DNA of 64,000 nt from Pedobacter sp. Leaf170. GTDB lineage: Bacteria > Bacteroidota > Bacteroidia > Sphingobacteriales > Sphingobacteriaceae. The DNA lies in the NCBI RefSeq assembly GCF_920984665.1, contig NZ_CAKLBP010000004.1:62001-126000 (forward strand), written 5' to 3'. A program made the translations under genes and the position numbers. Below the pieces are notes generated by a model. That model was not told where the DNA came from, did no database searches, and saw only the letters and a list, made by a program, of their open reading frames with translations. Position 1 is the first letter of the stretch. Every line of letters begins with the position of its first letter. This document shows, piece after piece, positions 36,099 through 44,765 of the stretch.

Positions 36099-36941
36099 AT
36101 GCAAAAAAAACTTTCACCAATTATAAAACCCGAAGATTTAACCTGGTTAAATTTCGATGAAGAAATTGTAATCATAGATGCTAGCGCTGGTTCAAAATCG
36201 AGATACGATGAAGAACATCTGGCCGGTGCAATTTTTGCCGATGTAAATGAAGATTTAGCCACAGTAGGAGATTTTGCTGAAGGTGGACGCCATCCGCTAC
36301 CTACACCAGAGCGTTTCGCTACGGTTTTACAAAAACTTGGAATAACAAAACATAGCCACGTTATTGTGTATGACGATAAAAATGGTGGGAATGCTGCTGC
36401 CAGATTTTGGTGGATGTTAAGGGCAATAGGACATGAAAACGTACAAGTTATTGATGGTGGTTATCAGGCTGCCGTTAAATCTGGATTTCCGGTAACTCAT
36501 AAAACAGAAATACCAAAATCTGTAGACAGTTATAAAGCAGATAACTGGAGTTTGCCATTAACGGATATTGATGAAGTAGAAAAAACTTCAAAATCAAACG
36601 AAAGTATTGTAATTGATGTTCGTGATGCTAATCGCTATGCAGGATTAACCGAGCCAATTGATACCATTGCCGGCCATATTCCTGGTGCCATAAATATTCC
36701 ATTTACAGAAAATCTTGATAACGACGGCCGTTTTTTAGCGCCTGAAGTTTTAAAAGAGAAATATACTTCCACACTCTCTGCTGTTAAACCTGAAAATGTA
36801 ATCGTTCATTGCGGCTCTGGCATTACGGCTTGCCATACTTTATTAGCACTGGATTATGCCGGCTTACAAATTCCAAAACTTTACGTAGGCTCGTGGAGTG
36901 AGTGGAGCCGAAACAATAAGGAAATGATATTAAAAAGCTAA
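36099..36941 (+). CDS. Thiosulfate/3-mercaptopyruvate sulfurtransferase
   Basis: The protein has 280 residues and two rhodanese domains. The first (about 15-135) is inactive, with DDKNGGNAAARFWWMLR at its centre. The second holds the active-site Cys near residue 240 in VIVHCGSGITACHTLLA, the CGSGxTA loop typical of SseA/TST-type enzymes. It transfers sulfane sulfur from thiosulfate or 3-mercaptopyruvate to thiols or cyanide in the cytosol. The gene ends at a double terminator. Confidence 0.9.
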   Translation: MQKKLSPIIKPEDLTWLNFDEEIVIIDASAGSKSRYDEEHLAGAIFADVNEDLATVGDFAEGGRHPLPTPERFATVLQKLGITKHSHVIVYDDKNGGNAAARFWWMLRAIGHENVQVIDGGYQAAVKSGFPVTHKTEIPKSVDSYKADNWSLPLTDIDEVEKTSKSNESIVIDVRDANRYAGLTEPIDTIAGHIPGAINIPFTENLDNDGRFLAPEVLKEKYTSTLSAVKPENVIVHCGSGITACHTLLALDYAGLQIPKLYVGSWSEWSRNNKEMILKS

Positions 36942-36976
36942 ACCTTTAAGGTTTTAAAAACCTCACAGGTTTTTTT
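36940..36976 (+). terminator. Tandem terminator of the sulfurtransferase gene
   Basis: AAACCTT/AAGGTTT (36940-36954) is followed by AAAAACCT and AGGTTTTT (36956-36974) with loop CAC, then more T residues. The second hairpin has a real U-tract. Confidence 0.75.
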
Positions 36977-37024
36977 ACAGCGAACAATTTTTAAAAAACA
37001 TTTTTAATCTAACTATTTTATCCC

Positions 37025-37032
37025 TACATTTG
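37025..37032 (+). promoter_or_regulatory. -7 element (TACATTTG) of the lipid operon
   Basis: TACATTTG matches TAnnTTTG, with TTT (rather than TTG) exactly 19 bp upstream. A start just downstream gives a leader of about 18 bases to the TTG start codon at 37055. This is the best two-part promoter match found. Confidence 0.5.
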
Positions 37033-37054
37033 CAGGCTAAAATTTTACAGTACT

Positions 37055-37585
37055 TTGAACCCGCTAAAACAATTTTCAGTACCGTTTACCGGATTAAAAT
37101 TGGGAAGCCATCATTTTGAATATGAGCTTGATGACACCTTTTTTGGTGCCTTTGAGTACTCGATGATTAAAAATGGTAATTTAAAAGTTGACCTGGAACT
37201 TGAGAAACAAGAAACCATGTTGCTACTTAAATTTAAAGTTTTAGGTACTGTTAATTTAGATTGCGATAAATGCCTTTCGGAATTTGCTTTACCAATCAAT
37301 TTGTACGAAAGGCAAATTGTAAAGTTTGCAGAAGATGAACTTGAAAGCGATGATGAAGAAATTATTTCATTAAGCAGAAAAGAAACTTCGATTGATATAT
37401 CGAAGCCACTATACGAAATGATTAACGTAGCAGTGCCTTATATCAAAAACTGCGAGCAGGCTGGTAAAGAATGTGATCAGGAAATGATTGATAGATTAGA
37501 ACAACTTTCTATCGACAAGCAAGCTGAAGAAAATGAACAAATAAGCGACCCACGTTGGGAAGCACTTAATAAGTTAAAAAAATAA
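37055..37585 (+). CDS. DUF177/YceD family protein
   Basis: The protein has 176 residues and starts at a TTG codon. The core LDCDKCLSEFALPI near residue 75 and the later EMINVAVPYIKNCEQAGKECD are typical of DUF177 (YceD), which accompanies rpmF in most bacteria. Plant and bacterial members are linked to 23S rRNA accumulation. It begins the operon DUF177-rpmF-plsX-fabH-accB-accC. No other ATG allows the conserved N-terminus, so the TTG is likely real. Confidence 0.85.
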   Translation: MNPLKQFSVPFTGLKLGSHHFEYELDDTFFGAFEYSMIKNGNLKVDLELEKQETMLLLKFKVLGTVNLDCDKCLSEFALPINLYERQIVKFAEDELESDDEEIISLSRKETSIDISKPLYEMINVAVPYIKNCEQAGKECDQEMIDRLEQLSIDKQAEENEQISDPRWEALNKLKK

Positions 37586-37600
37586 TTAGATTATACACCA

Positions 37601-37792
37601 ATGGCACATCCAAAACGGAAAATCTCGAAACAGAGAAAAAATAAAAGAAGAACGCACTATAAAGCTGAGCTTCCTTCTTTAGCAACTTGCGCAACTACAG
37701 GTGCTATCCACGTACCTCACCGTGCATATAACGTTGATGGTAACTTATACTATAACGGTAAATTGGTTATCGAAAATACTCAAATCGGGTAA
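37601..37792 (+). CDS. rpmF: 50S ribosomal protein L32, zinc-free type
   Basis: The protein has 63 residues: MAHPKRKISKQRKNKRRTHYK followed by the C-terminal half. In the zinc-binding form four cysteines hold a ribbon. Here only one Cys remains (ATCATTGAIHVPHRAY), so zinc cannot be bound in the usual way; this is common in Bacteroidota. It lies 15 bp after DUF177 and is followed by a structured spacer before plsX. Confidence 0.95.
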   Translation: MAHPKRKISKQRKNKRRTHYKAELPSLATCATTGAIHVPHRAYNVDGNLYYNGKLVIENTQIG

Positions 37793-37805
37793 TTTTCTTA
37801 AAAAA

Positions 37806-37888
37806 TTGTTTGTGTTTTCAGCGGCTTTAGTCATACCTTAGTCAACTGAAAAATCAGGATTTTACCTGTACTAACACAAACAGATTTT
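37806..37888 (+). promoter_or_regulatory. Structured spacer between rpmF and plsX
   Basis: GTTTGTGTT (37808-37816) pairs with AACACAAAC (37873-37881), and inside it TTTTCAG (37815-37821, partly overlapping the first arm) can pair with CTGAAAA (37846-37852). A run of six T follows, ending 5 bp before the plsX ATG. It could be a partial terminator or attenuator that sets the ratio of L32 to lipid enzymes. Confidence 0.45.
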
Positions 37889-37892
37889 TTCT

Positions 37893-38831
37893 ATGAAAAT
37901 AGGCCTCGACATAATGGGCGGAGACTATGCTCCCAAAGCTGTAGTTTTGGGAGCAATAGCAGCTCATCAATCGCTAAACGCTGGTGAACATTTAGTTCTT
38001 ATCGGCGATACCGAGCAGATTAAACCAATTCTTGCAGAAGAAGGATTTAATCCAGATCATTTTGAATACGTTCATACTGATGAAGTTATTGGTATGGGCG
38101 AACATCCCACAAAAGCAATTGTTCAGAAACCGAACTCGAGCATAGCCGTTGGTTTTAACCTTTTAAAAGGTGGTAAAATCGATTCTTTTGCAAGTGCCGG
38201 TAATTCTGGCGCAATGTTGGTTGGCGCTGTTTTTAGCGTTAAAACCATTCCGGGCATTATCCGCCCATGCTTATGTACAATCCTTCCAAAAATTAAAGGC
38301 GGTACCGGTTTATTATTAGACGTTGGTGCAAATGCCGATTGCAAACCTGATATTTTACTTCAATTTGGTGCTTTGGGCAGTTTATATGCAGAAAATTTAT
38401 TGCAGATAAATAACCCTAAGGTTGCTTTAATGAATATTGGTGAAGAAGATGAGAAAGGTAACATGCTAAGCATGGCTACTTTTCCGTTAATGAGAGATAC
38501 CAACTTATATAATTTTGTGGGCAATGTTGAAGGTAGAGATTTATTCAACGATAAAGCTGATGTAATTGTTTGTGATGGTTTTACAGGAAATGTGATGCTT
38601 AAGTTAGCAGAATCATTTTATGTGATGACGGTTAAAAAAGGATTAAAAGATGAGTTTTTTGATCGCTTTAATTACGAACAATATGGCGGAAGCCCTGTTC
38701 TGGGGGTTAATGCACCTGTAGTTATCGGACACGGAATTTCTAGTCCGCTGGCTGTTAAAAATATGGTACTTCAATCTAGAGAAATGATTACGACCGGTTT
38801 GGTAGAAAAAATTAGAACGGCATTTAATTAA
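37893..38831 (+). CDS. plsX: Phosphate acyltransferase PlsX
   Basis: PlsX makes acyl-phosphate from acyl-ACP, feeding PlsY for phospholipid synthesis at the membrane. The 312-residue protein starts MKIGLDIMGGDYAPKAVV, the family's opening signature, and has FASAGNSGAMLVGA, LLLDVGANADCKPD and VCDGFTGNVMLKLAE. It lies 19 bp before fabH in the conserved rpmF-plsX-fabH order. Confidence 0.97.
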   Translation: MKIGLDIMGGDYAPKAVVLGAIAAHQSLNAGEHLVLIGDTEQIKPILAEEGFNPDHFEYVHTDEVIGMGEHPTKAIVQKPNSSIAVGFNLLKGGKIDSFASAGNSGAMLVGAVFSVKTIPGIIRPCLCTILPKIKGGTGLLLDVGANADCKPDILLQFGALGSLYAENLLQINNPKVALMNIGEEDEKGNMLSMATFPLMRDTNLYNFVGNVEGRDLFNDKADVIVCDGFTGNVMLKLAESFYVMTVKKGLKDEFFDRFNYEQYGGSPVLGVNAPVVIGHGISSPLAVKNMVLQSREMITTGLVEKIRTAFN

Positions 38832-38849
38832 TTTATTAAAATTTTTAAA

Positions 38850-39845
38850 ATGAGTAAAATTCACGCTGCTATTACGGCAGTAAATGGTTACGTTCCTGAT
38901 TATGTGCTTACAAACGCAGAGTTAGAAACTATGGTTGATACTTCGGATGAATGGATTACCAGTAGAACGGGAATTAAAGAACGTAGAATTTTAAAAGGTG
39001 AAGGCTTAGGCACATCAGATATGGCAGTACATGCCGTGAATGGCTTGCTTAAAAAACGCGGTATTGATGCAAAGGAAATTGAATTAATTATTTTTTGCAC
39101 CACTACTCCTGATTTTACCTTTCCTGCTACCGCAAATGTTTTAGCAGATAAAATTGGTGCTACAAATGCCTGGGGTTGGGATTTACAAGCAGCTTGTTCT
39201 GGCTTTATTTTCGGCTTGGCAACTGGAGCTTCATTTATTGAATCGGGCAGACATAAAAAAGTTTTAGTGGTTGGCGGCGATAAAATGTCGTCAATTATTA
39301 ATTATGAAGACCGTACAACTTGTATCATTTTTGGTGATGGTTGTGGCTGTGCATTATTAGAACCTAATGAAGAAGGTTTTGGAATTCAAGATTCTATTTT
39401 AAGAACGGATGGTGCTGGAAGAGATTTCTTAGGCATGAAGGCTGGCGGTTCTGTTAAACCTGCCACACACGAAAGCATTGATGCAAGAGAACATTTTGCA
39501 CACCAGGAAGGACCAACAGTATTTAAATTTGCGGTAACTAATATGGCAGATGTTGCAGCCGAAATTATGGAGCGCAACAGCTTAACATCAAATGATGTTG
39601 CCTGGTTAGTGCCTCACCAAGCAAACAAACGCATTATAGATGCTACCGCAAACCGCATGGGTGTATCTACTGATAAGGTGATGATAAATATTGAGCGTTA
39701 CGGTAATACAACAAATGGTACAATTCCATTATGTTTATGGGAATGGGAAAGCAAACTTAAAAAAGGCGATAATATTGTACTTGCAGCTTTTGGCGGTGGC
39801 TTTACCTGGGGTTCTATTTACCTAAAATGGGCATACAATAGTTAG
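38850..39845 (+). CDS. fabH: 3-oxoacyl-ACP synthase III (operon copy)
   Basis: FabH starts fatty-acid synthesis by condensing acetyl- or branched acyl-CoA with malonyl-ACP. The 331-residue protein has Cys116 in [12 protein letters not shown], His in VPHQANKR near 257 and Asn in [10 protein letters not shown] near 287. It lies in the lipid operon, so it is the likely housekeeping copy; the other fabH is at 30462-31508 and shares the TSDEWI.xRTGIKERR block. Confidence 0.96.
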   Translation: MSKIHAAITAVNGYVPDYVLTNAELETMVDTSDEWITSRTGIKERRILKGEGLGTSDMAVHAVNGLLKKRGIDAKEIELIIFCTTTPDFTFPATANVLADKIGATNAWGWDLQAACSGFIFGLATGASFIESGRHKKVLVVGGDKMSSIINYEDRTTCIIFGDGCGCALLEPNEEGFGIQDSILRTDGAGRDFLGMKAGGSVKPATHESIDAREHFAHQEGPTVFKFAVTNMADVAAEIMERNSLTSNDVAWLVPHQANKRIIDATANRMGVSTDKVMINIERYGNTTNGTIPLCLWEWESKLKKGDNIVLAAFGGGFTWGSIYLKWAYNS

Positions 39846-39999
39846 TTAATTGGTTTCTTAGTTGGTTAGGATTGTACATCATTCCAAAAAAACGAAAAAT
39901 CGAGAAACCGAACAAGCAAACAACAAAGAATAAAACAAAAAAAGTATAACTTAGTTAATTCATTTTATACACTATTTTTTACATAACAAGGATTAAAAA

Positions 40000-40476
40000 A
40001 TGGATATCAAACAAATACAAGAACTGATTAAATTTGTTTCTCGTTCTGGCGTAAATGAAGTTGCAATTGAGCAAGAAAATTTCAAAATTACGATTAAAAC
40101 AAATCAAGCACCTACTGTTGTGCATGCCACTGTACCTCAAGCACCGCTTGTACAGGCAGCAGCGCCGGTAGCAACCGCCCCAACTGCACCTGTTGCGGCT
40201 ACACCAGCAGTACCAGTTGCAGATGATACATCTAAATACATCACAATTAAATCGCCAATGATTGGTACTTTCTACCGTTCATCAAGCCCTGATAAACCTA
40301 TGTTTGTTAATGTTGGTGATGAAATCGGTACTGGTAAAGTTGTTTGTATTATCGAAGCAATGAAACTTTTTAACGAAATTGAAAGTGAAGTTTCTGGCCG
40401 TATTGTTAAAATTTTAGTTGATAATGCTTCTCCAGTTGAATACGATCAACCATTATTTTTAGTAGAACCTATTTAA
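40000..40476 (+). CDS. accB: Biotin carboxyl carrier protein of acetyl-CoA carboxylase
   Basis: AccB carries biotin between the two half-reactions of acetyl-CoA carboxylase. The 158-residue protein has an N-terminal helix-strand part, a Pro/Ala/Val-rich flexible linker (about residues 37-74) and a C-terminal biotinyl domain with Lys122 in EAMKLFNEI as the biotin site. A spacer of 154 bp separates it from fabH, so it may also have its own promoter. accC follows after 44 bp. Confidence 0.97.
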   Translation: MDIKQIQELIKFVSRSGVNEVAIEQENFKITIKTNQAPTVVHATVPQAPLVQAAAPVATAPTAPVAATPAVPVADDTSKYITIKSPMIGTFYRSSSPDKPMFVNVGDEIGTGKVVCIIEAMKLFNEIESEVSGRIVKILVDNASPVEYDQPLFLVEPI

Positions 40477-40520
40477 TTAGCGAATTAATCAGTTAGCTAA
40501 TTAGCTAATAAACAAGCATT

Positions 40521-41867
40521 ATGTTTAAAAAAATACTAATTGCCAACAGGGGAGAAATCGCTTTGCGTATTATCCGTACCTGTAAGGAAATGGGCATCAA
40601 AACGGTTGCTGTTTACTCTACCGCCGATCGCGAAAGTTTACATGTACGTTTTGCTGATGAGGCCGTTTGTATTGGACCTCCGCCTAGCAAAGATTCTTAC
40701 TTAAATATTCCTAATATAATTTCGGCTGCCGAATTAACTAACGCCGACGCGATTCACCCTGGTTACGGCTTTTTATCTGAAAATGCTAAATTTTCAAATA
40801 TCTGCCGTGAGTATAATATCAAATTTATTGGTGCTACTCCTGAGCAGATAAACGGTATGGGTGATAAAGCTTCGGCTAAGGAAACCATGAAAAAAGCTGG
40901 CGTACCAACTATTCCAGGTTCTGATGGTTTATTATCTAGCGTTAAGGAGGGTATTGTAATTGCAAACGAAATGGGCTACCCGGTTATACTTAAAGCAACT
41001 GCCGGTGGTGGTGGCCGTGGTATGCGTGTAGTTTGGAAAGATGAAGATTTCGAAAATGCATGGGATAGTGCTCGTCAGGAATCTGGTGCTGCATTTGGTA
41101 ACGATGGTTTATATTTAGAAAAATATATTGAAGATCCTCGCCACATTGAAATTCAGGTTATTGGAGATCAGTTTGGTAAGGCTTGTCACTTATCTGAACG
41201 TGACTGCTCTATTCAGCGCCGTCACCAGAAATTGGTTGAAGAATCTCCTTCTCCATTTATGACGGATGAACTTCGGGTAAGAATGGGCGAAGCCGCTATT
41301 AAAGGTGCACAAGCTGTAAATTATGAAGGTGCGGGAACTATTGAGTTTTTAGTAGATAAACACCGTAACTTCTACTTTATGGAAATGAATACCCGTATTC
41401 AGGTAGAGCATCCGGTAACAGAAGAAGTAATTAATTTCGATTTAATTAAAGAACAAATTAAAGTTGCTGCAGGTATTCCAATTTCTGGAAAAAATTATAC
41501 TCCAGAAATGCATGCAATTGAATGTCGTATTAATGCAGAAGATCCGGCAAATAACTTCCGGCCATCACCTGGAAAAATTACAAATTTCCACTCGCCGGGC
41601 GGACATGGGGTTCGTGTTGATACACATGTGTACGCAGGATACCAAATTCCGCCGAATTACGATTCGATGATTGCAAAATTAATTTGCGTTGCACAAACAC
41701 GCGAAGAAGCAATTTGTACAATGGAACGTGCTTTAAGTGAATTTGTAATTGAAGGTATCAAAACAACAATTCCTTTCCATTTACAATTAATGAAAGACCC
41801 TAACTTTAGGGCGGGGAATTTCACTACAAAATTTATGGAAACATTTGATTATGTAGATTCGCAATAA
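40521..41867 (+). CDS. accC: Biotin carboxylase subunit of acetyl-CoA carboxylase
   Basis: AccC carboxylates biotin on AccB using ATP and bicarbonate. The 448-residue protein has the ATP-grasp glycine loop [14 protein letters not shown], the signature [19 protein letters not shown], the metal-binding [15 protein letters not shown] and [11 protein letters not shown]. The carboxyltransferase genes accA and accD are not in this window. A strong terminator closes the operon. Confidence 0.98.
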   Translation: MFKKILIANRGEIALRIIRTCKEMGIKTVAVYSTADRESLHVRFADEAVCIGPPPSKDSYLNIPNIISAAELTNADAIHPGYGFLSENAKFSNICREYNIKFIGATPEQINGMGDKASAKETMKKAGVPTIPGSDGLLSSVKEGIVIANEMGYPVILKATAGGGGRGMRVVWKDEDFENAWDSARQESGAAFGNDGLYLEKYIEDPRHIEIQVIGDQFGKACHLSERDCSIQRRHQKLVEESPSPFMTDELRVRMGEAAIKGAQAVNYEGAGTIEFLVDKHRNFYFMEMNTRIQVEHPVTEEVINFDLIKEQIKVAAGIPISGKNYTPEMHAIECRINAEDPANNFRPSPGKITNFHSPGGHGVRVDTHVYAGYQIPPNYDSMIAKLICVAQTREEAICTMERALSEFVIEGIKTTIPFHLQLMKDPNFRAGNFTTKFMETFDYVDSQ

Positions 41868-41887
41868 AATATTTAAAATCATTTTAT

Positions 41888-41921
41888 AAAGCCAGGTTTT
41901 TAAAAACGCCTGGCTTTTTTT
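41888..41921 (+). terminator. Terminator of the lipid operon
   Basis: GCCAGG (41891-41896) and CCTGGC (41909-41914), extended by AAA and TTT, are followed by seven T. It marks the end of the DUF177-accC operon. Confidence 0.92.
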
Positions 41922-42023
41922 GTTACAAGGGATTAGAAAATCATCCAAAGTCTTTTAAAAAATTAACGCTAACCTTGTAGCGTTTAGGTAATTGCCATCG
42001 TTTTGCCTTAAAACCACTAAACA

Positions 42024-43250
42024 ATGAAAAACTATTTACTTAACGGACTTATGGCAATATTCGCTATAGCGATATTTAGCCAGTGCAAAAAAAATGAAGA
42101 CAATGATCTAAAGCTAATCCAGATTAGTAAGTTAATTACTGTTGAAGCCATGAGAACGCTTCCTGTTGGCCTAACGAAAGCAATAGCGGTAAAAAAGCCG
42201 GGCAAAATATACATCTACAACGATTATCTGTTTATTAATGAGCCAAATAAGGGCATCCATATCTATAACAATGCTAACCCTAATGCTCCTGTTAACCTGG
42301 CGTTTTTGCAAATTCCGGGTAATGTAGATTTGGCGATAAGCAATAATGTTTTGTATGCTGATAGTTACGTGGATTTATTGGCTTTCGATATCACTTCAGT
42401 AGCCAATATTAAACAGATAAAAAGATTACCTGATGTTTTCAAACAGTTTTACGCCTTGGGCTATAGTAATCAAAAATATGTAGTTACCTATAAAGATACC
42501 CTGGTTAGAGAAAATAACGCATCATCAGGTTTCAAAAACGATATAGCCTTTTACAGTTCGGCATCAAGCAGTTCATCAGGTCAGGGAGGTTCAATGGCAA
42601 GATTTACTTTATTAAACGATCATTTATACACAGTTGGAACGATGGATTTGAGTTTATTTGATGTAAAAGCGCCTGCAAATCCAACATTTGTAAAATCAAT
42701 AAATTTAGGTTGGGGCGTAGAAACCATCTTTCCATACGATAACAAATTATTTATCGGAACGAATACTGGCATGCATATTTTTAACGCTGCCGATGCCGCA
42801 AATCCAGTAAAACTTTCTACTTACAGCCATATTTTTGCTTGCGACCCTGTAGTTGTGCAAGGAAAATATGCCTATGTAACCTTACGTATGGGTACATCCT
42901 GCAGGCAAGCTGTAAATCAGTTAGAAGTTGTTGATATAGAAGACCCAACTAAACCTAAGCAGGTTGCGGTGTTCCCAATGCTAAACCCACATGGCTTAAG
43001 TGTAAGTGGTAATAATTTATTCTTGTGTGAAGGCGATTATGGTATTAAAAGCTTCAACATCACCAACAAAATGGAAGTTGGAAAAAATATGCTACAGCAC
43101 ATTAACAATATAAAGAGTTATGATGTAATTGCCGGACCAAAATCTTTAATCGTTACCGGAGCAGATGGCGTTTATCAGTTTGCCTATTTCAATCCTGTTA
43201 ATATGAAACAACTAAGTTTAATCAGAGTTGATAAATCAGCATCGTTATAA
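42024..43250 (+). CDS. LVIVD-repeat lipoprotein
   Basis: The protein has 408 residues. A lipoprotein signal ends at IFSQCKKNEDND, with lysines and acids after the Cys as in exported Bacteroidota lipoproteins. The rest forms a propeller of repeats such as VDLAISNNVLYADSYVDLLAFDI, LSLFDVKAPANPTFVKS and LEVVDIEDPTKPKQVAVF, characteristic of LVIVD proteins of unknown role. It ends before a hairpin that overlaps the tatC promoter. Confidence 0.85.
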   Translation: MKNYLLNGLMAIFAIAIFSQCKKNEDNDLKLIQISKLITVEAMRTLPVGLTKAIAVKKPGKIYIYNDYLFINEPNKGIHIYNNANPNAPVNLAFLQIPGNVDLAISNNVLYADSYVDLLAFDITSVANIKQIKRLPDVFKQFYALGYSNQKYVVTYKDTLVRENNASSGFKNDIAFYSSASSSSSGQGGSMARFTLLNDHLYTVGTMDLSLFDVKAPANPTFVKSINLGWGVETIFPYDNKLFIGTNTGMHIFNAADAANPVKLSTYSHIFACDPVVVQGKYAYVTLRMGTSCRQAVNQLEVVDIEDPTKPKQVAVFPMLNPHGLSVSGNNLFLCEGDYGIKSFNITNKMEVGKNMLQHINNIKSYDVIAGPKSLIVTGADGVYQFAYFNPVNMKQLSLIRVDKSASL

Positions 43251-43327
43251 AATACTTTGTTATACAGCCCGCATTTTTATAGCGATTTCTCACAATAATA
43301 TAAACTATTCTTATATTTAACACGTAG

Positions 43328-43359
43328 ATACCATTCTATTCAATTAGAATGGTATTTTT
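43328..43359 (+). terminator. Terminator-like hairpin overlapping the tatC promoter
   Basis: ATACCATTCTA (43328-43338) pairs perfectly with TAGAATGGTAT (43345-43355), with a six-base loop and a T-run. The descending arm and T-run also contain the -7 element of tatC (43353-43360). Confidence 0.8.
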
Positions 43360-43360
43360 G
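43353..43360 (+). promoter_or_regulatory. -7 element (TATTTTTG) of tatC
   Basis: TATTTTTG ends 8 bp before the ATG of tatC and sits in the 3' arm of the preceding hairpin. A -33 TTG is not seen. Confidence 0.45.
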
Positions 43361-43368
43361 TTTTCAAC

Positions 43369-44253
43369 ATGAGCAACACTAGAGAAAAATCATCCCTTAC
43401 CAAAGCCATTGGCCAACGCAGTACAACCTTAGAGGCAGAAATGTCCTTCTTCGATCATCTTGATGTTTTACGTAAGCACTTAATCAGAGCAGCAATCGCA
43501 ATTGCAGTATTTACAGGGGTTGCATTTTATTTTAATGAAGAAATATTAGATAAAATTATTTTCGGTCCTAAAAAACCAGATTTCTGGACATATAGAATGA
43601 TGTGTAAACTGGTTGATATGTTTCCATCATTAGGAAAAGATATGTGTATAACCAAAATTAATGGCGAAATTATTAACACGGAAATGGCCGGGCAATTTAA
43701 TTTGCAGTTAAATGTTTGTGTAATGTGCGGTATCGTTGTTGGCTTTCCTTATCTCCTTTGGGAAATATGGAGATTTATAAAACCAGCATTACACGAAAAT
43801 GAACGCAAATCTGCTAGTGGTTTTGTATTTTTTGCTTCTGTTCTGTTCATCATCGGTATCTTTTTTGGGTATTTTATTATTTGTGCTTTATCTATAAATT
43901 TCTTAACAGGATATACGGTTAGTACTGAAATTAAAAATACTTTTACCATTGATTCTTACGTATCATCTATTGCTACACTAACCCTCGGAACAGGAATTAT
44001 CTTTGAATTACCAATAATCATATTTATACTTTCAAAGCTTGGATTAATGACGCCGAAGTTTATGAGGGCAAGTAGAAGATATGCCGTTGTTATCATCTTA
44101 ATTATCGCAGCAATTGTAACACCAACGCCTGATATTTTAACCATGCTAACCGTTGCAGCGCCATTATTCTTACTTTATGAATTGAGTATTTTCGTTTCGG
44201 CATACATCGAAAGAAAGAAGAAAAAAGAAGATAAAGCGTTCTATGCTAACTAA
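43369..44253 (+). CDS. tatC: Sec-independent protein translocase TatC
   Basis: TatC is the signal-recognising core of the twin-arginine translocase that exports folded proteins. The 294-residue protein has six membrane segments. The opening MSFFDHLDVLRKHLIRA is the family's cytosolic motif, and FYFNEEILDKIIFGP, FIKPALHENERKSASGFV and FELPIIIFILSKLGLM follow. tatA is not next to it. Putative Tat cargo is the DUF1501 protein at 27215-28801. rpiB follows after a 45-bp gap with its own promoter element. Confidence 0.95.
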   Translation: MSNTREKSSLTKAIGQRSTTLEAEMSFFDHLDVLRKHLIRAAIAIAVFTGVAFYFNEEILDKIIFGPKKPDFWTYRMMCKLVDMFPSLGKDMCITKINGEIINTEMAGQFNLQLNVCVMCGIVVGFPYLLWEIWRFIKPALHENERKSASGFVFFASVLFIIGIFFGYFIICALSINFLTGYTVSTEIKNTFTIDSYVSSIATLTLGTGIIFELPIIIFILSKLGLMTPKFMRASRRYAVVIILIIAAIVTPTPDILTMLTVAAPLFLLYELSIFVSAYIERKKKKEDKAFYAN

Positions 44254-44287
44254 CAAAAACATTACGAATAGATTTCATAATTCTCTA

Positions 44288-44295
44288 TAAATTTG
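44288..44295 (+). promoter_or_regulatory. -7 element (TAAATTTG) of rpiB
   Basis: TAAATTTG ends only 3 bp before the ATG at 44299. This implies a leaderless mRNA and argues against the upstream TTG in the same frame. Confidence 0.45.
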
Positions 44296-44298
44296 GCC

Positions 44299-44736
44299 AT
44301 GTCTGATAAAAAAATCAAAATTGCCATTGGAGCAGATCATGCTGGGTTTGAATACAAGGAAATGCTTAAAACTCACCTTTCAGATTATGAGGTTAAGGAT
44401 TTTGGCGCCCATTCATTAGATTCTGTAGATTACCCAGATTTTGCTCATCCGGTAGCTTCTGCCGTAGAAAGTGGTGAATTTACCTACGGTATTTTGCTTT
44501 GTGGCTCGGCAAACGGCGTTGCCATAACAGCTAACAAACATCAGGGCATTAGAGCCGGATTATGCTGGGAAAATGAGGTAGCATCGTTAGTAAGAAAACA
44601 TAATAATGCGAATGTTTTATGCATTCCGGCTAGATTTGTTTCTGAAGAACAAGCTAAAGAAATTACAACAACCTTTTTAAATACCGAATTTGAAGGTGGC
44701 AGACATCAAAACAGGGTAAATAAAATATCCTGCTAA
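44299..44736 (+). CDS. rpiB: Ribose-5-phosphate isomerase B
   Basis: RpiB interconverts ribose-5-phosphate and ribulose-5-phosphate. Starting at ATG 44299 gives 145 residues. Motifs are IAIGADHAGFEYKEML, the active Cys in GILLCGSANGVAITANK and the late GGRHQNRV. A TTG two codons earlier would add two residues but overlaps the -7 element. The gene ends 29 bp before the M28 peptidase gene. Confidence 0.95.
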   Translation: MSDKKIKIAIGADHAGFEYKEMLKTHLSDYEVKDFGAHSLDSVDYPDFAHPVASAVESGEFTYGILLCGSANGVAITANKHQGIRAGLCWENEVASLVRKHNNANVLCIPARFVSEEQAKEITTTFLNTEFEGGRHQNRVNKISC

Positions 44737-44765
44737 ATTTAATTGCAACTAACTTTACTAAAAAA

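Noticed and set aside
42888..42912. Possible disulfide-rich or cytochrome motif in the LVIVD protein (TSCRQAV)
   Set aside because: A single cysteine without CxxCH; it is just part of a propeller blade.
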